The notes under the pieces are model-generated. The model saw only the letters and a program-made list of their open reading frames with translations. It did not search any database and was not told where the DNA came from. Source: Cladobotryum mycophilum (taxonomy: Eukaryota; Ascomycota; Sordariomycetes; Hypocreales; Hypocreaceae). Taken from it: a DNA stretch of 64,000 nt. A program made the translations under genes and the position numbers. Below, piece by piece: positions 50,486 to 62,932 of this stretch (position 1 is its first letter; every line of letters starts with the position of its first letter). The stretch is taken from NCBI GenBank assembly GCA_036429605.1, contig JAVFKD010000016.1, positions 4,216,001 through 4,280,000 of the forward strand, read 5' to 3'.

Positions 50486-50755
50486 TTGAGTTCTATGTCC
50501 GTTTCAATGAGTTATCTATCTGGCTTGTTGGCTGAATCCGCTCGGACTGAAGCTACTAACACTGCCAACAGGAACGGTTATGGACCCCTTAACACTTGGC
50601 TCTATCCAGATGACATCTCCAATGATTTAAAAGATGTAGGTATTCTGCCGGCTTTCGTCAAAGAAACTCTTGTTTGCGCGAGGGAGTACGCCCGAATTGC
50701 CATCTCTAGATTCACAAACTAGGACCGCTACATTGCGTTTGTTTTGTTCGGTTGA
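50486..50755 (+). pseudogene. 5' remnant of an ABA3-like sesquiterpene synthase
   Basis: The frame encodes 78 residues to a TAG at 50720. The segment LNTWLYPDDISNDLK followed by ETLVCAREYARIAISRFTN resembles the N-terminal part of fungal ABA3-type (alpha-ionylideneethane synthase-like) sesquiterpene synthases, where the next residue is normally tryptophan. Here that codon is TAG, a G-to-A change from TGG. Reading through gives DRYIAFV, then a second stop (TGA, 50753), and homology disappears. The catalytic region is absent; the gene ends 150 bases before the tandem LINEs. The family call rests on motif memory and is moderate. No function remains. Confidence 0.55.
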
Positions 50756-50908
50756 TTGAGATTGCAACCAACTCTATATCACCGATATGCATATGCTCTC
50801 GCACAATGTACGATGCTATTGCTTTCAATAAGCATCGCTCCGAGGGAAAAATCAACAGTACATTTACGTACGTCGGAGAGGAGTTACGATAGTAACAGAA
50901 GGCATTGT

Positions 50909-50921
50909 CTTTCCTTCATCG
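50909..50921. repeat. LINE target sequence, left copy
   Basis: CTTTCCTTCATCG precedes the (TTTG)n end of the left LINE. The same 13 bases occur at 56640 and 62599. Confidence 0.85.
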
Positions 50922-53900
50922 CTTGTTTATTTGTTTGTTTGTTTTATTATTTAATATTTATATAAGGTAATATTACCTAACCTTTATTAAGGTAAAGAAT
51001 ATACTATATTAGAAATTAAATAAATAATTATATATAATTACTATTACTTTTATATAATAAATCTTTAGTTTATTTAACTTTAGAGTTTTATATAATTAAA
51101 GTTTATTAATAAGTATTTAATTTATAAATATAAGTTTATTTAATTTATTAATTAATAATATTATTAAATTATAGTTTTTTATAAAATAAAATTAAAGTTT
51201 TATAAAGGTTTAAAAAATATAAAAGTATAAAAATATAAAAAATAAAAAGATTTATAATAATCTAAAATAATTAATTTTAAAAATAAATTTTTAAAAAAAA
51301 CTTATTTTATTTATTAATTTTATAAATTATTTAAAATTAGATTTTAAATATTAAATAATTGTTATTAATAATATTAATTTAAGTTTTATTTAATACTTTA
51401 AATTAATTTTTTTATAATAAAATATATAATTTAAAGTTTTATTTTTATTATATAAATAAGTTTATATAATAATATTATTTAAATATTTATATATATAATA
51501 ATTAGTAAAATTATTATAATTTAATTAAATTATTATTAATTAATATAAATTATTATAGATTAATAATAGTTTTAAGGGTTTTTAAAAAATTACTTATAAT
51601 TATAATTATTAATAAAAGACTAAAGCTTTTTTTATTATTATTAAAAGATTATTAAAGGTTTTTAATATATTATTTTATAAATTATTATAAGTATTATAAT
51701 ATTATTATTATTATTAAATAAACTAATATTTAATTTAATTTATTTATTTATTATTTTATTATCTAGGATTCTTATATATTTAAGATATTAATAAAGTATT
51801 ATTTTTAATTATATAATACGTTTTTAAAAAACTAAGGCCTTAGTTTATAAGAAATTTAATAAAATACTTATAAAGCTTATAAGTATAATTATATTATTTA
51901 TATAAATTATTATTTTTTTTATTTTAGATCTATATAGTAGCTTATAGCTTTTTTAATATTTTTTAAATCTTTTTATTATAAACTTTTATTAAACTAAATC
52001 TTTTATATTTATTTTATAATAATTAATTATTTTAAAAAATAATAAAACCTTAGTCTATAATATTATTTTATAATTAAAAACTATTAAAGTATATAATTAA
52101 ATAATCTTATATTTTATTTATTTATTAATTAAATAATTTTATAATTCTTTTTTATTAAAAAAAATCTATAATTATTTTTATATTTTTTAATAGTAATTAT
52201 AGTTTAAGGTATTTTATATTAATAAAAATAATAGTCTTTTTTAATTTATTAAATAATTTATAAAATTTAAAAGTATAATTTTATAATATTTATTATAATT
52301 TAATATAATTTAATTAGAATCTTTTTAAAAAAATTAGTTTTTTATAAGTATTATATTAATAAGTATTAATAATTTAATTATAAAAACTATATTATAAAAT
52401 AAAAATATTATGCTTTAATATTATATAATAAAATAAACTTAATATAATTAAATATTATTTTTTTTATTATTTTTAAAAAAAGTTTTATTATATATTAATA
52501 AAACTATATAAATAATATACTAATATTAAAGTTTTAATTATTCATTTATTTATATAAACTTAAAAATAAAAAATAAAATTAAACTAAATCTTAAGCCAAT
52601 ATATAGCCAGCTCTGGCTATTTTTTTATTATACCCTATAACATAAATAAAACCTTTTAGATCTATTTTTTATAATATATAAAATATATTATTTTTATTTT
52701 ATTTAGGTTAAAAAAAATAATATTTTTAATATCTTATTAAAGTAACTTAATTATATTTATATTAACTAATAATACTATTTTTTTATTATATTTCTTATCT
52801 ATAGTATTATTATATTATTTATATATCTAAATCTACCTAACTTATTATTAAATAAATATATTAACTATATATATAATAAAAATAAAATAAAAAGAATAAA
52901 CATATCTTATAATAGTTTATATTATAAAAAAAGGTTTTCTATAATTATATTTTATAATTATATATTAGTTTATTATTTAATTATAAATAGTTTTATTTAT
53001 TATACTAGTATAATTAATTAACGTTATTCTTTTAAATAAAATAAAAATCTATTATAAAATACTATATTAAAAATATTCTAGATATTTATAATAATTAATA
53101 TTATTATTTTTCCTTTTATAAAAGCCTAATTAATATTATATATAAATATTACAATTAGATTAACAATTAATCTTTTTAATAATATACTTATCTACTTTAA
53201 GTTAAAGATTTTATATTATATTAATATTTAAACTATTTATTTTATAATTAAATATTTAAATCTTTTATTAAAGTATAATAATAATAAAATAAAATACTAG
53301 GCTTTAGGTATTATAATATTATATTTTTTTAGCTTAAGAATTATAATTATTTTTATACTCTTAAAAATTTATAAATAATATTTTATAATAAAATAATTAA
53401 TATATAAATAATAAATATAAGTATTAAAATAGTTTTAAAAAAGCTATAATAATTATATTATAATACTATTAGCCCTAGGAATTATGTTTTTTATATATAG
53501 GGTTATATACTTAATTTATTTTAAAATTATTATAAAAAAAAAAGTTATAAAAGTTAAAAGAACCTAGGATTAAGAGATATTATCCTTAATAATTTTATGT
53601 TCTAGTATAGTTTTTTATAAAGCTAGGGCTTTATTTTATTAGGTTTTATAAACTGTCCCCTTTACCTATAGAAAAAGAGTTTAAAAAAATAATATTTATT
53701 AGGCTTAGTAAATAAACTTATAGATTTTTATATTATCTTTAATTTTATTAATAATAGTCTATTAAAAACTAATATTTAATTCTTTGTATAGTTTTTTATA
53801 AGGTTTTTCTAGTTTATTAAATAGTTTAATAAAAGCTTAGAGAAAAATAATAATAAATCTATTAATATTTAAAAGTAATTTTTATATATTCTTTTATTTA

Positions 53901-56639
53901 TTATAATATAATATAACTTATTATATTTATTTTAATAGAACTTCTATTATTTTTAGTAAGGTTTAAATAAGCTTTATGATTATTATTATTAAAGAGTTTA
54001 GGTTATTTTTATTAGTTATTTATATAAATAAGTTCTATGTTTTTTCTTAGATTAAAAAAAAACCTTTAGGTTTTTTTAAAGGTATATAATTAGGTTTTTT
54101 TTATAACTTTAATTAAAGTTATATTTTTAGTATAATAATAATAATAGAATAATAATTAATATTAATTAATAAGTACTTTTTAATAATTACTTTTATAAAA
54201 AGAATATTAATAAAAGTAAGGTTAATAGTAATATTTTATAAGTTTATAAGTATTACTAGGATTAGTTATATAAGCTTAGTTTTTTCTACCTAGTCTATTA
54301 TACAGCTGCCTTAATGTTTAATATTAGCTTTTAGCTTTTAGTTATAATAATAAATATTAAAGTCTTTTATTATTAGATATTAATTAAGGATTAGTTATAT
54401 AAGAATAACTTTAAGTGTTTTAAGGATATTTAGGTTTTTCTAAATATTTACTATAATAATATTATTAGTTTTGATTTAAAGTATATTTTTTATAGCTATA
54501 AGATAGGTCTAGTTAGTATTAAGCTTAAGATTATATTAAATATAAGTTATAATCTTTGGTTAGTTTCTGGTTTTTTTTTAGTTATTTATAAATAAATATA
54601 TATAGTATTTTAAATAAGTTTTTATTATATTATTATTTTTTTAGGCTTACTTAGGGTTTTTATATTAAAATAATATTAAACTTTTTAGTATTAATTAAGA
54701 TAAGAATAATATTATAAGTAGGTTTAATCTTATTTATATTAACTTAAAAGATTTATAGGGTTTTTATTTAAGTAAAATCTTTATTAAAACTATTAGAGTA
54801 TATTATAGATTAATAATTAAATTATAATAGGATTTTTTTAGTTTTTTAAAAAACTTTAATTATATTATTAATTTATTAATTCTATTTTTTAATATAATAA
54901 TAGTCTATAAATAAATGTAAAAAATAATTAATAAGATTATTAATACTTTTATTAATAGGCTTATTATAAAGCTAGGTCTTAAAAAGATTATTAAATTTAT
55001 AAATTCTTTTTTTTTAAGATTTTTAAAAGATTATAAAAATAAAAACTTAGTATTAATTATTATTAAATTATTAACTTTTTTTTACTAATCTTTTTTTTAT
55101 TAATTAAATATAATAAAAATTAAGTTTTTATAAATTATATTCTATTTTTATTTAAATAATTATATATTCTAGATTACACTATTAATATTATTATACTTTT
55201 ATAATATATATTATCTTTTTTTAATATTATATAAATCTTTAAATAATATTTCTTATTTTATATGATTTTAAAGAATAGTCTTTATAGTTTAAAGAAATAA
55301 ATTTTAAATAATTAAAATATTATTTAATTTATTAATAAATCTTAAAATTATAATTTATTTTATTATAATAATTATAGTATTATTTTTAATTATAATAATA
55401 TTAAAAATAATAGTTTTAATATTATATATACTATTCTAAAAACTTAAACTTTTTAAAATAATAAATTATTTAATTACTTTTAAATAAATATTAATATTTA
55501 ATAATAAATATAAAAAAAAACTATTATTTTTTAAATAAATATATAAAATTTATTTTTATATATAAAATAAAAGTTTATAAATATAATATTTATTTATATA
55601 ATTATTTTTTTATAAAAGCATTTATTAAAATTTATTAATTTTTTATTTTAAATTAAAATAATATAAAAATATTCTTTTATTATATAATTATATTATATTT
55701 ATTTTATTTTTATATATAAAATACTTATTAGTTTAATTAATTTTTTTATATTTTAATACTTTTTTTTAAATACTTTAATTAATTATATAAATTACTTATT
55801 TAATTATTATTTATATTACTTTTAAAATCTTTAAAATAAATATATTAAATATTTTAGAAATTATATTTTAAATTATAATAGATTTTTTTATTATATAAAA
55901 AATTATTTTTTTTAATTTAATTAAAATTCTAAAATTAAAATAAATTATTTTTTTAATTTTTAAAAAATATTTTATATAAACTTATAATTTTTATAATATT
56001 ATTAAATTAAAATTTTATATATTATATAATATTAATATATATATAATTATATTTTGTTTAAAAAGTTTTTTTAAATTAAAAATTAATATATAAATTAATT
56101 TAAAAATATTTATATAAATTATTATAATCTTTTTTATATAATTAATAATAAATTATTTTACTATTATATAAAATATAATATTAAATATATTTAAGATTTT
56201 ATATTTTTTAATATATATAATTATTTATTTATTTAATATTTATTAAATATAATTATATATAATAAATATAATTAATATTATTATATTTTAAATAAAAAAA
56301 TTTATTAATAAAATTAATAATTAAATAAAAAAATAAATTAAAAAATAATAAATTAATAGTTTTTTATTATAATAATAATTAAAAAATATTAAATAAATAA
56401 AAATATTAATTATAAAATAATACTTTTTATATATATTATTATAAATTAATTAGTATAATCTCTTTTAATTTAAATAAAAATTAATTTATTTAAATAATTA
56501 ATACTATAAATATAGATATTATACTATTAATGTAATTTAGTATTTAATATTTTATTTTTAATTATTAAAGATTTATATAAAAATTATATATATTCTTTTA
56601 ACAGCTAGTGCCAAGAAATTGATATGTCAAAGAGAAGTG
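50922..56639 (-). mobile_element. Tad-like LINE copy A, destroyed by RIP
   Basis: Nearly every C and G has become T or A, yet the order of bases matches copy B (56653-62598) over its whole length. For example the 53690-53850 stretch aligns base for base with 59635-59795 if C/T and G/A are treated as equal. It runs leftward: the degenerate (CAAA)n tail is at 50922 and the 5' end at 56639. It is about 5.7 kb, some 230 bases shorter than copy B because of an internal deletion. The last 40 or so bases at the 5' end (from AACAGCTAGTGCC) are almost untouched. No protein can be made. Confidence 0.9.
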
Positions 56640-56652
56640 CTTTCCTTCATCG
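56640..56652. repeat. LINE target sequence, middle copy shared by both elements
   Basis: CTTTCCTTCATCG separates the 5' end of copy A from the 3' tail of copy B. Confidence 0.9.
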
Positions 56653-56997
56653 CTTGTTTGTTTGTTTGTTTTACTATTTAACGTCCGTATAAGGCAATAC
56701 TGCCCAACCCCTGCTGGGGCAAAGGACGTGCTATGCTAGAAGCTAAGTAGATGATTATATACAACCGCTATCGCCTCCATATAGCAAATCTTCGGCTTGT
56801 TTAGCCCTGGGGTTTTGTACGATTAGGGCTCGTCAGCGAGCGCCCAACCTGCGGGTGTAAGTCCGCTTAGTCTATTAGTTGATGGTACTATCAGACCATA
56901 GCCTCTTAAAAGGCAGAGCTAGAGCTTTGTGGAAGCTTAAAAGATATAAAAGTATAAAAGTATAAAAGATAGAAAGGTTAATCGTGATCTGGGATGA

Positions 56998-59900
56998 CTA
57001 GTTTCGAGGGCAGATCTTTTGGAAGAAGCCTGTCTCGTTTACTAGCTTTATGAATCGTTCAAAGTCAGGCCCTAGGTACTGGGCAATTGTCACTGATGGC
57101 ATTAGTCCAAGTTTTATCCGATGCTTCGGATTGACCTTCCTGCAGTAGAATATGTGGTCTAAGGTCTTGTTCCTGCCGCATGAGCAGGTCCGTGTAGCAG
57201 TGCTGCCTGGGTACTTGTGTGTGTAATAGTCAGCGAAGTCGCCGTGGCCTGATCGGGCCGCTATCAGCCGATGTAGGTTGTTACGGGTTAGCGATAGCTC
57301 TGGGGGTTCCCGGAGGGTCACCTGCAGTTGCAGTCGTTGGTAGGAGGCTGGGGCCTCCTTTTTCCACCATTGTTAGAAGGCCGTCAAGGGTTTTCGGCGT
57401 GCTATCCTGCGAGCTGCCGCCAGTGTTATGGTATTATTGTTGTTAGGCAGACTGGCGCCTAATTTAGCTTGCTCGTCTGCCATCTCGTTGCCCGGGATTC
57501 CCATGTGACCAGGACACCAACGGAGTGACGCTCTTAGTTCTGTAGCGAGCTCCTGGAAGGCTAAGGCCTCGGCTTGCGAGGAGTCTGATGGGGTGCCCAT
57601 AAGGCTCGTAAGTGCAGCTGTGCTGTCTATGCAGACTGTTATCTTTTTTCCGTTTTGGATCTGCGCGGCGGCTCGTAGCCCTTCTAATGCTCCTCGAATC
57701 TCTCCGTCGTAGACCTCTGTTAGGCCAAGCCTCCCGTGCCCGCTTTGCAGCAGCTGGCCATCCCGGAGGATAACAAAGCCCCAGCCCGTAGCGCTATCCT
57801 GAAGCTGGGAGCTATTAGAGTATACGATCAGGTAGTCTCGTGCCTCGCTTGCCCACTGATTAAGTAGCTCTGTAGCTTTCTCTTTGCTGGGAAAAGGGTC
57901 TGTAATTGCTTTTGTGTCTTTTAGTAGTAGTCGTGGTCTGGGGCATTTTGCATCGATAAGAGCGGCGGTTCTTTCTAGCCTGCTAGGTGATTTGCGAGGT
58001 TTAGAAGCATAGCCTTGCAGTACCCACTGCGGTTTAATGTAGCTTAGCCAGGATTCTCTCGAGGGATTGGTCTTTTGCAAGCGTTGTGCTAGCAGGTGCC
58101 GGTGGTCTAGCCGCAAGAGCTGCGTTGCAAAGCGGAGGCGTCGTGCTTCAATAAGCTGGTCGATTGGTAGAATCCCGCTCTCTCGGTATAGAACGGGTAA
58201 GGGAGTTGAGTCCCAGGTAGGAAGTATTGCACGTATACCTTTTAGTAACGGTCGGGATAGTCTTTTGTGGAGATGTAGTATCCTAGAGTTAACAATCACT
58301 CCTTTGGACTGCCTGTAGACTGATGGCCTTGTAAGGCCGGGGTACCACGCCTCAATGCCATACAGCAAGATAGGCTCGATGCAGCCAAGCACCGCCCTTC
58401 TTACTGCTTTCGGGAGAGGGCCTTGTTGTGTGTTGGTGAGACTGCGTAGGTGATGTGCTAGTGTTAGAGCCTTGGTCGCCCATTTGTCTACATAGGCTCG
58501 AAAGCAGAGAGAAGAGTCAAACCAGATCCCGAGCCAGCGCATGGCCGGCTCCGGCTGTTTCTCTATCGTGCCCTGTAGCACGGGCGGGGCCTCTTGGATC
58601 TGTTTCTTATAACGCGCGAAGTGCATTACCTCCGTTTTATCTGGGTCGAAAGAGACAGCGTTCTCAGTGCCCCATTGGGACAGCTCAGCCACATCTGCAT
58701 TAGCCAGCGATACTGTTTCCTCTATAGTATTCCCTATCCGTAGTATCGCTGTGTCATCTGCGTATCCGAACCTGCCCGACCTATTGCCGAGCAGGTATAT
58801 CGGCTGCGTATACAGCAAGAATAGAATAGGGGAGATAGGCGAGCCTTGTGGTAGTCCACATTGTAGGGGGAGTTTTCTATAGTTGTGTCTTGCAGTCGTA
58901 CACTAGCTTGACGTCCGGTCATAAATAATTCCACCCATCGCACTAGCGTAGTTGGCCAGCCCTGTTCCCTTAGGTGGAGCAGGAGCTTGTTGCATAGCAC
59001 CGCATTAAAGGCACCCTGGACGTCTATGGTAACTAGCGTTGCCACCTTTCCTTCCATAAGAGCCTGATCGATATCGTGTATGAGTGCCGCGGCCAGGTCA
59101 ACGGCTGACCTCTTTGGTAGTGCGCCTGCCTGCTTTGGGTCGAGGACCTCGTGTTGCACTGATGTCCAGGCCATCCGTTTTGCGATCAGACGTTCAAGCC
59201 CTTTGCTAAGGCACGACAGTAGTGAGATGGGGCGCCAGGCTCTGGGTTTTGTGAGATCACGTTTCCCTGGCTTAGGGATCATGACCACCTCCGCACTCTT
59301 GAAGATCTGCGGATGATATCCCACAGCAAGGCAGCCGGCATAAAGACGGTGGATGTGAGTACCGAGGTGGTCCTAAGAAAGCTGTAGTAGCTGTACTGTG
59401 ACGCCGTCGGCCCCGGGAGCTGTATTCCCCGTGTGCAGGGCTGCGTGCCTAGTCTGCTCCGGGGTCACTGTAAGGGAAAAGGGGAGAGGAGTTGTGGGGG
59501 TTAGGGGGCCCAGGGCTGAGAGATGTCGTCCCCGGCAGCTCTGCGTTCCAGCGTGGCCTTTCGCAGAGCCAGGGCCTTATCCCGTTGGGTCTCGTAGACT
59601 ATCCCCCCACCTGTAGAGGAGGGGTTTGAAAGGGTGACGTTCGTTGGGCCCAGCGGGCTAGCTTATAGATCCCTGCGCCGTCTTTGACTTCGTCAATAAT
59701 AGTCCGCCAAAACTGGCGCTTAGTTCTTCGCACAGTTTTTTGTAGGGCTTTCCTGGCTTCTTGGATAGCTCGGCAGAAGCCTAGAGGGAAGCGGCGGCGG
59801 GTCTGCCGATATTTAAGGGCAGCTTCCGCGCATTCCTCCGTCCACCACGGTGCGGCTCGTTGCGTTTGCCTTGGTGGGGTTCCTGCTGTTTCTAGCGAGA

Positions 59901-60747
59901 TTTGAATGAGCTCTGTGATTGCTGTCGCTAGAGAGTCTAGGTCATCCGTGTTAGTTGTCTGTGTAGGCAGGTCCCGCGCCCCTTCCTGGATCAGGGAGAG
60001 AAATCTCTGGGTCTCCTTGGAGGTGCGCAGTCGGGCTCTCTTCCGTGGCCTTGACTGGAATCGTATCTCCGGTATGGTGATGGTGATGGGGTAGTGGTCA
60101 GCGCTGGTCAGTAAGTGCTCCTCGACGGCTGCTTCCGCGAGGGGGATGTTGGTAAAGGCAAGGTCAATGGTGGTGTTCCGCGGGTTCGTGGGTGCCGCCG
60201 GGACTAGCTGCGCGAGCTCAGTTTCTTCCGCCCAGTCTGCTATACGGCCGCCTTGGTGCTCGGCGTTGGCTCCTGGCTCCCAGCTGCAGTGACGAGCATT
60301 AAAGTCCCCTGCTATCAGGCATCGGTCAGGGATCGGCCATGTGAGGATGGCTTTGAGTGTTTCAGGGACATCTGGGTCCCTATAAATATTTACTATAGTA
60401 ATATCGCTGGTCTTGATCCAGAGTATATCCCTTGTGGCTACAGGGCGGGTCTGGTCAGCGTCAAGCTCAAGATTGCGCCGAATGTAGGTCATAACCCTTG
60501 GTCGGTCTCTGGTTCCCTCCCAGCTGTTCACAGGTGAGTATGTGCGGTACCCTGGGTGGGTTTTTGTCATGCTGTCGCCTTTTAGGCTTACCCAGGGTTC
60601 TTGCATCAGGATGATATCAAATTCTTCGGTGTCAGCCAGGGCGAGGGCGGTGTCATGGGCAGGTCCGATCTTGCCCACGTTGGCCTGGAAGATTCGCAGG
60701 GTTTTTGTTCGGGCAAGGTCTTTATTAGAGCTATTAGGGCGTGTCAT
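56998..60747 (-). pseudogene. LINE ORF2: endonuclease, reverse transcriptase, RNase H
   Basis: From 60747 the APE-type endonuclease reads FQANVGK, LMQEPWV, AGDFNARH and SADHYPI. The reverse transcriptase follows with VVMIPKPGKRD, AWRPISLLSCLSKGLERLIA, TIDVQGAFNAV and FGYADDTAI. RNase H shows YSNSSQ, EIRGALEGL, CIDSTAAL and GIPGNEMADEQAK. The tail has CSCGRNKTLDHIFYC. The frame is broken three times by one missing base each, at homopolymers (plus-strand C6 at 59603-59608, G5 at 59504-59508, G5 at 58866-58870). Copy A keeps one base more at each place. In-frame stops also occur at 59373-59375 (TAG) and 57373-57375 (TAA), both explainable by one RIP-type change. The sum of the three shifts restores the original frame. 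Confidence 0.88.
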
Positions 60748-61172
60748 AGATTGGTGATTGAGTTGTGGCGGGACCTTTTTCTTGGTTTCTGGAAAGGCTC
60801 TAGCTGTGTTGTTGGTCTGTTGATCCTGTTCCTTAGCATGGTAGCAGTCTGTGAGCGAGTACGGGAGACGACTAGCGAGGCTGCCGGCGCTTCCGTTGAC
60901 AGGCTTGTTGCAGAGCCAGGTCCTGGAGGAGTTATTGGGTTGGTAGGTTCTTTTTCTTCGGGACCTTCGGGGGGCTGTGGGGATAAGGGCTTAGCATCAA
61001 TTGTTATCGGGTCGTTGTCCCGTTCTTCCCCTGCTGGTCTCTCCTTCTCATTAGCTAGGTGTGGCGAGAATCGAGCCTCTGTGAACTGTGTCCTGTCTTC
61101 GTTTGGGGCAGTTGTGTGCTCCGGATTGCGCTGTCGGTATCGTTGCGCTCCTATAGTGCGCGCTGTCTTTCT

Positions 61173-62480
61173 TTAATGCTGTGTAGGTCTTTGAATAGCG
61201 CCCCTTGCCTTATAAGATTTCATAGAGCAGTCCTTGTGGTTTGGAGGGGCAGGTTCTAAGCAGTTAGGGCACTGCTCAGGCCGTTGGCAGGTCTCGAAGT
61301 CGTGATCTATTTTACCACAGCGGTTGCAGCGTTGCTTTCGGCTACAGTGGCGCCAGGAATGGTAATCCCAGCACCACACACACTGTTCCGGAAGCTTGGA
61401 TTTCTCAAGGTAACGGGCCATTCGGCTGCTCCCGAATAAACGCCAGCGCTTGGTGATGGGTGTGGGGAAAGAGACTATTATTTTCTGAGTGGGCGCATGA
61501 GGTTCGTTCTTACGCGTAGGGCGGAAGCTCACAGGCGCGGTGCCTGTTTGCGTGATCACTTCTTCGCGAAAGCACTCATTAAAGTCTACTGGCCTCCCAT
61601 CCCAGGTTGGGATAGTGCGAGGGTATTCTTCTACTATGTAGTTATACTATATTTGTCTTGTTTCTGCGTGTAGGGCACCTAGTAGCCTAATCCACTCTTT
61701 TTTGCGTTCTAATACTTCTCTCTGAACACCCTGGTCGGCTGTATGGATTGCCCATCCGGTTGCTGTTTGTGTTGCCTTTGGGATTCTTGAGATAGGCATG
61801 CTGAGTGCTTTGGAAATTACGTCTCGGATCGCGGTAGGCTCCTTCTGCCATGCAGGAGATTGTTTTTCTAGTCTGACTAGGATCCTAAGATCGGGGTGGA
61901 CTGTTTCTTTGGTCCCTGGGGGATGCTTTGCATGAGCCTGTGGTTTCTGTGGTGCTGTTGGACCAGGGCCCTGTGTGTTATGTAGTACCGACGCGTATGT
62001 GGTTGTGTTTCCTTTGGGAGGTTCTTTTGGGTTAAGGGCTGATATGCAGGCTGATTTAAAGGTATTTGTAAGAGCTGTTGTAATCTTTCTTGCGTGATCG
62101 GTGGTGAATTGCTTTGCTATTGCGTTGAATGCGGTACTGAACGCGTTTAGGACCTTATGTTCTTCGGCATACATAGCTGCTCGTTCGTCCAGTACTTGCT
62201 GGGTATAGTCGTGTACAGCGGGTACGGCTGGTGCTGTTGTGTCTTGGGTAGGAATCCTTTCATTGGTAGGGTTGGCAGTTAAGTGGAAAGGTGAACTGGA
62301 GGGCGGTGGATTGGTGGTTCTTTGTTGCGGCAGTGGCTGAGGTGTGCTGGGTAGGTGAGGGTATTGGTTATGAGGCAGTGCTTCTCGCGCGCGTTGTTGC
62401 AAGTCAGTCGGCGTAATCTCTCCCAGTTCGAATGGGAATTGGCTCGCTTGGATAGTCGGCGCTGCAGGCGTGGACGCCAT
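61173..62480 (-). pseudogene. LINE ORF1: gag-like protein with CCHC zinc knuckles
   Basis: One frame from ATG 62480 to TAA 61173, interrupted by a TAG at 61647-61649. The N-terminal part is proline- and glutamine-rich and disordered-looking, with a helix around VLDERAAMYAEEHKVLNAF. A central domain ends near AETRQI. After the stop the frame continues through a region ending in cysteine-rich knuckles CVWCWDYHSWRHC, CNRCGKIDHDFETC and CPNCLEPAPPNHKDC. Such knuckles bind the element's RNA. The TAG is explained by G-to-A change of TGG. ORF2 starts about 425 bases downstream in another frame. Confidence 0.85.
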
Positions 62481-62598
62481 GCTGCCGACGCAGCTTAGTA
62501 TTTGGTGTTTTACCCCTAGTTGTTAAGGATTTGTATGAAATTTGCATATGTTCCCTTAACAGCTGGTGCCAAGAAATTGATATGTCAAAGGGAGAATG

Positions 62599-62611
62599 CT
62601 TTCCTTCATCG
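62599..62611. repeat. LINE target sequence, right copy
   Basis: CTTTCCTTCATCG lies directly outside the 5' end of copy B and is followed by ordinary flanking DNA (CGAACATTG). Confidence 0.85.
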
Positions 62612-62932
62612 CGAACATTGTTCAACATCACTGTAGGGTAGCACACAAGAAAGGGGGAGCGGGTTGAAGGAGTGGGGATGACATCCCTGTTCGGAGTACT
62701 CCGTACATCGCGTGAGAAACGTGACGTCAGGCCGTTTTCATTGGCGAGGGTGGAGATGAGCCTTATTTTGATTGGATCGCGAATTTACGGAGATGTAGTC
62801 CGGTTCTTATGGGACTGGGCATCTTCTTCTCCTCCCTCTCTCACCCAAACGCGTCTCTCCCTGATCTCAGTCTGCCATCTAGTTCTCATCCCATCACGCA
62901 GACGTGATTTCTGTGATTATGCTGTAGCAGAA
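62612..62932. promoter_or_regulatory. Promoter region of Zn2Cys6 gene 3
   Basis: 320 bases between the LINE and the next ATG. It contains the palindrome CGGAGTACTCCG at 62692-62703 and a CT-rich leader at about 62831-62875. A CGG...CCG inverted repeat is the kind of site Zn2Cys6 dimers can bind, but this one also recurs in fragments elsewhere and may be a dispersed motif. Confidence 0.35.

Larger units (their letters stand above)
56653..62598 (-). mobile_element. Tad-like LINE copy B, nearly unmutated
   Basis: A full-length non-LTR retrotransposon reading leftward, about 5.9 kb. The 5' end is near 62598 and the 3' end is a (CAAA)n tail at about 56655-56672 next to the target duplication. It carries a gag-like ORF1 and a long ORF2 with endonuclease, reverse transcriptase, RNase H and a C-terminal CCHC-type knuckle. 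That order is that of the Tad1/I group of fungal LINEs. Base composition is normal, in contrast with copy A beside it. Both ORFs contain lesions (see their entries), so it is probably non-autonomous as sequenced. Confidence 0.92.
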
